Shown in pieces: positions 59,641-64,000 of a DNA stretch of 64,000 bases. This DNA comes from Kribbella rubisoli (GTDB taxonomy: Bacteria > Actinomycetota > Actinomycetes > Propionibacteriales > Kribbellaceae). Position 1 is the first letter of the stretch; the number at the start of each line of letters is the position of its first letter. Where the stretch lies: contig NZ_SHKR01000016.1 in NCBI RefSeq assembly GCF_004217145.1, forward strand, positions 372,001 through 436,000, in the 5' to 3' direction. A model generated the notes under the pieces. The model did no database searches. It had not been told where the DNA came from and worked only from the letters and a program-made list of their open reading frames with translations. Made by a program: the position numbers and the translations under genes.

Positions 59641-60077
59641 AGGGCGGGCGGCCGGCGCTCGTACGGCGTGCTCAGGACGATCGTGGTCGTGGTGGAGACG
59701 TTGGCACGCCCGCGGATCACGGCCAGCAGGTTCTCCAGCGCGGCCGGCGAGGCGACCCGTACGACGAGGATGTAGCTGGAGTCGCCCGCGACGGAGTAGC
59801 AGGACTCGATCTCCGGTACGTCGCGGAGCCGCTCGGGCGAGTCGTCCGGCTGGGACGGGTCGATCGGCCGGATCGAGATCAGCGCGGTCAGCGGCAGATC
59901 GAGCGCCGTGTGGTCGATGGTTGCCGAGTATCCCTGGATGATGCCGCGCTGCTCGAGGCGCTTCACCCGTTGGTGCACGGCCGACGTGGACAGGCCGGTC
60001 GCCTTGCCCAGGTCGGTGAAGCTCATCCTGCCGTCGGTCGCGAGCAGCCCGACGATCTTGCGGTCCAGGTCCTCCAT
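59637..60077 (-). CDS. Lrp/AsnC family transcriptional regulator
   Basis: 146 residues: MEDLDRKIVGLLATDGRMSFTDLGKATGLSTSAVHQRVKRLEQRG is the winged HTH, followed by the ligand-binding RAM domain (alpha/beta, with the G-D-S-S-Y-I loop as effector site). ATG at 60077 gives the normal family start. The protein is a strong candidate for lysine-responsive control of kamA and the kdd operon 2.5 kb away, with the AGAATTCT site at 57156-57163. Local autoregulation is also likely. Confidence 0.9.
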   Translation of the reverse strand: MEDLDRKIVGLLATDGRMSFTDLGKATGLSTSAVHQRVKRLEQRGIIQGYSATIDHTALDLPLTALISIRPIDPSQPDDSPERLRDVPEIESCYSVAGDSSYILVVRVASPAALENLLAVIRGRANVSTTTTIVLSTPYERRPPAL

Positions 60078-60124
60078 CCTGGAGACCCTACTGCCGGGAC
60101 CGCCGGGCATGAAAGCATCTCTCC

Positions 60125-61081
60125 ATGCCAGGACCAGATTCAGGGACACCCCAGCGCTTGATGCTGCTCGACACCGCGTCGCTGTACTTCCGTGCGTTCT
60201 TCGGCGTGCCGGACACCATGAAGGCCGCCGACGGCACGCCGACCAACGCGATCCGCGGGCTGCTCGACTTCATCGCGCGCCTCGCCGAGAACCATCGGCC
60301 CACCCATCTGGTCGCCTGCTGGGACGACAACTGGCGGCCGTCCTGGCGGGTCGCGCTGATTCCGTCGTACAAGGCGCAGCGGGTCGAGTTCGTCTCGCCG
60401 AAGGGCGAGCAGGTCGAGGACGTGCCGGATCGGCTCGAGGTCCAGGTGCCGTACATCCGCGCCTGCCTCGAGGCCATCGGCATCGCCGTCGTCGGCGCGG
60501 CCGACCACGAGGCGGACGACGTGATCGGCACGCTGTCGCATCAGGCGACGATGCCCGTCGACGTGGTGACCGGCGACCGCGACCTGTTCCAGCTCATCGA
60601 CGACAGCCGCGGCATCCGGATCGTCTACACGGCGGCGCGCGGTGTCGGGCGGGCGGAGGTGTACGACGAGAAGGCGCTGCTGGCGAAGTACGAGATCCCC
60701 GCTCAGCGGTACGCCGATTTCGCCACGCTGCGCGGGGACGCCTCCGACGGGCTGCCCGGCGTGAAGGGTATCGGCGAGAAGACGGCCGCCGCGCTGGTCA
60801 CGGCGTACGGCGATCTGGATGCGATCCGGGCCGCCGCGGCCGACCCGAGTACGCCGATGTCTCCCGGGGTGAAGAAGAAGATCCTGGCGGACAGCGACTA
60901 TCTGGACGTCGCCCCCAAGGTGGTCGCGGTCGCGAAGGACGCGCCGGTCGGGACGTACGACGCGCGGATCCCGCACGAGATCAAGGATCCGGAGCGGTGG
61001 CTCGATCTCGTCGAGCTGCTCGAGCTCGGCGGCAGCGCGCAACGCGTCATGTCGGCGCTTGACCTTGGGCCGAAGGCATGA
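60125..61081 (+). CDS. 5'-3' exonuclease (DNA polymerase I N-terminal domain-like, stand-alone)
   Basis: 318 residues, complete 5'-3' exonuclease/flap endonuclease fold as found at the front of DNA polymerase I. Metal-binding acids: LLDTASLYFRAFFG, EADDVIGTL and VTGDRDLFQLID; DNA-binding helix-hairpin-helix GDASDGLPGVKGIGEKTAAALV. The single-domain form is common in actinobacteria and processes flaps or RNA primers. Overlaps the next gene by 4 bp. Confidence 0.93.
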   Translation: MPGPDSGTPQRLMLLDTASLYFRAFFGVPDTMKAADGTPTNAIRGLLDFIARLAENHRPTHLVACWDDNWRPSWRVALIPSYKAQRVEFVSPKGEQVEDVPDRLEVQVPYIRACLEAIGIAVVGAADHEADDVIGTLSHQATMPVDVVTGDRDLFQLIDDSRGIRIVYTAARGVGRAEVYDEKALLAKYEIPAQRYADFATLRGDASDGLPGVKGIGEKTAAALVTAYGDLDAIRAAAADPSTPMSPGVKKKILADSDYLDVAPKVVAVAKDAPVGTYDARIPHEIKDPERWLDLVELLELGGSAQRVMSALDLGPKA

Positions 61082-62277
61082 CCCGCACGCGGGAGCTGGC
61101 CGAGGGGTTCCGGGACGAGATCGTCGCGCTTCGGCGGGCGCTGCATCAGGTCCCGGAGTACGACCTCGACCTGCCGAAGTCGCAGCAGCTGATCCTTGAC
61201 GCGTTGGCCGGGCTGCCGTTGGAGATCACGCTCGGCAAGGAGCTGTCCTCGGTGACCGCCGTACTGCGGGGTGGTGCTGGGCCTGGGCCGGTCGTGCTCC
61301 TGCGCGGGGACATGGATGCGCTGCCGGTGACCGAGCGGACCGACGTGCCGTACGTCTCCCAGCATCCCGGGATGATGCATGCGTGTGGTCATGACCTGCA
61401 TGTCGCGGGGCTGGTCGGGGCGGCGAAGGTGCTCTGTGCTCTGCAGGCGGAGCTGCCGGGTGATGTCGTGTTCATGTTCCAGCCCGGTGAGGAGACGTCG
61501 GGCGGGGCGCCGATCATGATCCGCGAAGGGGTCCTCGACGCGGCGGGCCGGCGGGCGGATGCGGCGTACGGGCTGCATGTCGGGTCGGCGTCGCAGCCGT
61601 TGGGGATGTGGAGCAGTAAGCCGGGGTCGTTCATGGCCGCGGCGGATCAGCTGCATGTGCGGGTGATCGGCGCGGGGACGCACGGCTCGACGCCGTACCG
61701 CGGGAAGGACCCGATCCCGGTGCTGTGCGAGATCGTCGGGGCGTTGCAGACGATGATCACGCGGCAGTTCGACGTGTTCGACCCGGTCGTGCTCACGGTC
61801 GGACGGATCGCGGGCGGGACCAAGGAGAACATCATCCCGGACGACGCGCTGTTCGACGCGACGGTCCGAACGTTCTCCGCGGAGACGCGCGCGAAAGTGC
61901 AACTAGTGTCAACGCAACTAGTTGAGTCGATGGCCGCGGCGCACGGGTTGAAGGCCGAGGTCGAGTACACGATCGGCTATCCGGTGACGGTCAACAACAC
62001 CGCCGAGTTCGAGTTCGCCCGTGACACGATCGTCGACGCGTTCGGCGCCGACCGCTTCCGCGAGCGCTCCAACCCGCGCTGCGGCGCCGAGGACTTCTCG
62101 TACGTCCTCGAGGAGATCCCCGGCGTCTACCTCAACCTCAGCGCCTGCCGCTCCACCGACCCGGACGCCGCCCCCGACAACCACTCCCCCTTGGCAGACT
62201 TCGACGACTCGATCCTCCCCGACGGAGCGGCCCTGCTGGCCGAACTGGCGGTACGCCGGTTGGCACGCGGCCTATGA
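61078..62277 (+). CDS. M20 family amidohydrolase/peptidase (IAA-amino acid hydrolase type)
   Basis: 399 residues. Metal ligands in MHACGHDLHV (Cys and His) and QPGEETSGGAPIM (Glu), then His in YGLHVG and a final His region before the C-terminus; the dimerisation domain lies at about 180-290. Members hydrolyse N-acyl amino acids or aminoacylated compounds. Start ATG overlaps the exonuclease stop by 4 bp, the stop overlaps the next start likewise, an unusual partnership for an exonuclease. Confidence 0.92.
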   Translation: MTRTRELAEGFRDEIVALRRALHQVPEYDLDLPKSQQLILDALAGLPLEITLGKELSSVTAVLRGGAGPGPVVLLRGDMDALPVTERTDVPYVSQHPGMMHACGHDLHVAGLVGAAKVLCALQAELPGDVVFMFQPGEETSGGAPIMIREGVLDAAGRRADAAYGLHVGSASQPLGMWSSKPGSFMAAADQLHVRVIGAGTHGSTPYRGKDPIPVLCEIVGALQTMITRQFDVFDPVVLTVGRIAGGTKENIIPDDALFDATVRTFSAETRAKVQLVSTQLVESMAAAHGLKAEVEYTIGYPVTVNNTAEFEFARDTIVDAFGADRFRERSNPRCGAEDFSYVLEEIPGVYLNLSACRSTDPDAAPDNHSPLADFDDSILPDGAALLAELAVRRLARGL

Positions 62278-62801
62278 CGGACTTCCGGTCGCGCCGGATG
62301 GTGGTGAAGGGCAACGAGACAGCGGTCCGGGCGTTCGCCGATCAATGCGGCTGGACGGCCTCCGGTCCCGGCGAGCTTGCCTGGGCAGCCGGCCCTGGCG
62401 TGTCGCTGCACTACATCGTCGACCCGCTGACGCTCGTCGAGTACGCCGTGGTATCGGGCAGCGAGCAGTCCGCCGTCGAGGAGGTGACCCAGATCGTCGC
62501 GGCCAAGGCGCCGGTCTGGACTCTGGACGAGCTGCTCGCCGACGTGTCGGACAGCCCGGAGCGGTCGGTGGCGGTCGCCCGAGCTGGCGTGGGGGCACCG
62601 GACGAGTACGACGAACGCTTCTTCGCCTGCATCAGCGCCGCGATGAAGGACCCGGACACGGCGGTTCGCGAGGCGGCGCTGTACGCGACGGCGTACTCGG
62701 CGTACCCGCAGTATCACGATCGCCTGGTCGACGTCGCGCAGACAGACCCGGACCCGGACCGCCAGGAGGACGCCGACCTGATCCTGGAGTCGTTCGACTA
62801 G
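62274..62801 (+). CDS. Unrecognised protein with C-terminal helical (HEAT-like) repeats
   Basis: 175 residues, no signal peptide or membrane helix. The N-terminal half (about 1-75) is alpha/beta; the second half (about 80-170) has paired helices such as DERFFACISAAMKDPDTAVREAALYATAY, which look HEAT-like. No family is recognised. ATGA overlap with the preceding M20 gene indicates coupled translation and perhaps a related function. Confidence 0.7.
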   Translation: MTDFRSRRMVVKGNETAVRAFADQCGWTASGPGELAWAAGPGVSLHYIVDPLTLVEYAVVSGSEQSAVEEVTQIVAAKAPVWTLDELLADVSDSPERSVAVARAGVGAPDEYDERFFACISAAMKDPDTAVREAALYATAYSAYPQYHDRLVDVAQTDPDPDRQEDADLILESFD

Positions 62802-62850
62802 GGAGAATTCCCGATGTCGCGCCCGGTCGCGGGCCAGCAGAATCGCAGTC

Positions 62851-63678
62851 ATGCCCTTTGTCGATGTGCCCGGCGGATACCTGTACTACGAACAGCACGG
62901 AACCGGCCCGGATGTCGTCCTGCTGAACGGCGGTCTGACCGACACGCGAATGTGGAGCTCGACGGTCGCGTGGCTGGCGGACGTAGCTCGCGTGACGGTG
63001 TGGGACTGCCGGGACCGCGGTCTGTCCTCGGTGTCGTCGTCGGAGTACGACGAACTCGGCGACCTGGCTGCGGTTCTCGACGCCGCCGGGGTCTCGCGGG
63101 CGATCCTGCTCGGGGTGTCCGACGGAGCGCGGCAGGCACTGGCGTTCGCCCATCGGTATCCGTCGCGGGTGGCTCGGGTCTGTGCGGTCGCCGGTTCGTT
63201 CGGGGAGTTCCCGTCGCCGACGCCGGCCGAGGCGGGGGCGCGGGTGGTGATGCGAGCGCACTTCGCCCAGCAGGCCAAGATCCTCGAGACGGGCGACATC
63301 CCGACCGCCGCGGCCAACGACATCACCGCCTGGTGCCCCGCGGTCGACCTCGACGCTCATCGTTTCCTGGTCGGCCTCGCGATCGCCAATTCGCGCATCA
63401 TGCTGATGCCCGAGGACAACGCCCGCGAGCTCGATCCCCCGATCAAGCACCGCTTCGCCGAACTCGCAGTACCGGTCTCCGTGCTCGTCGGCGAGCACGA
63501 CTTCCAAGGCACCCAACTCTGGGCCTACCGCCTCGCATCCGAAGCCCCCGACACCACGCTGACCGTCCTCCCCAACGCCGACCACATGCCAATGCTCTCG
63601 GCACCCGACGCCTTCCGAACCTTCCTCCTCAACGCCCTCACCAGCACTAGCCCAGCGCCCGCTCCAGCCAAGACATGA
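62851..63678 (+). CDS. Alpha/beta-hydrolase
   Basis: 275 residues. Nucleophile elbow LLGVSDGARQAL (Ser of G-V-S-D-G), acid in LVGEHDFQGT and His in PNADHMPML. The GVSDGAR elbow and YYEQHGTGPDVVLLNGGLTDTRMW start belong to the proline-iminopeptidase/lactonase-like branch. Single gene, convergent with the next and overlapping it by 32 bp. Confidence 0.9.
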   Translation: MPFVDVPGGYLYYEQHGTGPDVVLLNGGLTDTRMWSSTVAWLADVARVTVWDCRDRGLSSVSSSEYDELGDLAAVLDAAGVSRAILLGVSDGARQALAFAHRYPSRVARVCAVAGSFGEFPSPTPAEAGARVVMRAHFAQQAKILETGDIPTAAANDITAWCPAVDLDAHRFLVGLAIANSRIMLMPEDNARELDPPIKHRFAELAVPVSVLVGEHDFQGTQLWAYRLASEAPDTTLTVLPNADHMPMLSAPDAFRTFLLNALTSTSPAPAPAKT

Positions 63679-64000
63679 ACGCGCCATAGTCCGCCGACAC
63701 CGACATGACGATCTCGGTGCCGCCGTCGCTCTGGCTCATGCGCGCGATCTCGTCGAGCACGACCCGCTCGCGGACGAACCGCACGCCGGGCCAGAGCATC
63801 GCGGCCGCCAGCGTCAGTGCGTCGTGCTGCATGGTGCCCGGGTACTTCGCCATCCAGCGATCGCAGTGTTCGCGGAGGACGCGCTCGAACGGGAGCACGT
63901 CCGGCTGAGCCCATCGTTGGTAGAGCGGCGAGTCCTTGGTGATCTCGATCGCCGGGTTGAACGTCACGTCGGACACCACGAACGTCGGCAGCCACCGCTC
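63647..64000 (-). CDS. Nucleoside hydrolase-like protein, 5' end cut by window edge
   Basis: The frame is open to base 64000 and stops at 63647, giving 117 visible residues. The sequence (SDVTFNPAIEITKDSPLYQRW, TMQHDALTLAAAMLWPGVRFVRERVVLD, TEIVMSVSADYGAFMSWLERAL) resembles the C-terminal third of inosine/uridine-preferring nucleoside hydrolases, where HDALTLAA corresponds to the H-D-x-x metal/base region. The catalytic N-terminal DTDPGxDD is outside the window, so the call is provisional. Confidence 0.6.
   Translation of the reverse strand, partial: ERWLPTFVVSDVTFNPAIEITKDSPLYQRWAQPDVLPFERVLREHCDRWMAKYPGTMQHDALTLAAAMLWPGVRFVRERVVLDEIARMSQSDGGTEIVMSVSADYGAFMSWLERALG

Overview
The window is GC-rich DNA with many GTG (and some TTG) starts, tightly packed genes and actinobacterial marker genes (rbpA, a Tat-exported lipoprotein binding protein, many TetR regulators, a sigma-R-like promoter). 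Gene content (lysine aminomutase cluster, several sugar ABC systems, GH78 rhamnosidase, UMF1 transporter) fits a soil actinobacterium of the Propionibacteriales, most like Kribbella. The genus is inferred from content, not proven. No rRNA, tRNA, CRISPR array, insertion sequence or prophage was seen, so this looks like an ordinary chromosomal segment.

Layout. 1-553: secreted SGNH lipase cut by the left edge. 679-9.7 kb: one long minus-strand catabolic operon (Ldh2-type dehydrogenase, Fe-alcohol dehydrogenase, aldehyde dehydrogenase, two ABC permeases, enolase-superfamily dehydratase, binding protein, second enolase-superfamily enzyme) divergent from a GntR/FCD regulator; it looks like uptake and oxidation of a sugar acid or related polyol. 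10.6-13.3 kb: CbiM-PDGLE/CbiQ/CbiO metal transporter behind a Nur-box-like palindrome, so probably nickel. 13.3-20.1 kb: two flavoprotein disulfide reductases (one is lpdA), a membrane-anchored PstS-like protein, tandem duplicate phosphodiesterases, trmO and a cupin. 20.2-22.8 kb: a three-peptidase cell-wall hydrolase and a PGPGW membrane protein. 22.8-24.8 kb: FAD monooxygenase and divergent TetR with paired operators. 24.7-31.8 kb: AraC regulator, alpha-L-rhamnosidase and its ABC importer.

31.8-49.1 kb is a mosaic of small units: methyltransferase/aminotransferase, GDPD phosphodiesterase, UMF1 transporter, TetR/methyltransferase pair, MacAB-like efflux operon with a DUF5666-like protein, rbpA, TetR/SGNH hydrolase, methyltransferase/alpha-beta hydrolase with divergent TetR, an FUSC transporter and a Uma2 protein. 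Four TetR genes each have clear palindromic operators. 49.1-51.2 kb: fxsA and lnt, followed by about 540 bp of apparently structured non-coding DNA.

51.8-60.1 kb is the most distinctive region: genes for aerobic use of the fermentative lysine route. kdd, an amidohydrolase, kamD, kamE and kal form an overlapping minus-strand operon divergent from kamA, with an Lrp/AsnC-HAD pair close by. L-lysine would go to beta-lysine (KamA), 3,5-diaminohexanoate (KamDE) and 3-keto-5-aminohexanoate (Kdd); Kal acts after the cleavage step. The cleavage enzyme Kce and the aminomutase reactivation proteins are not in the window, while an amidohydrolase is translationally locked into the operon. The window ends with a 5'-3' exonuclease/M20 amidohydrolase/HEAT-like operon, an alpha/beta hydrolase and the 3' part of a nucleoside-hydrolase-like gene.
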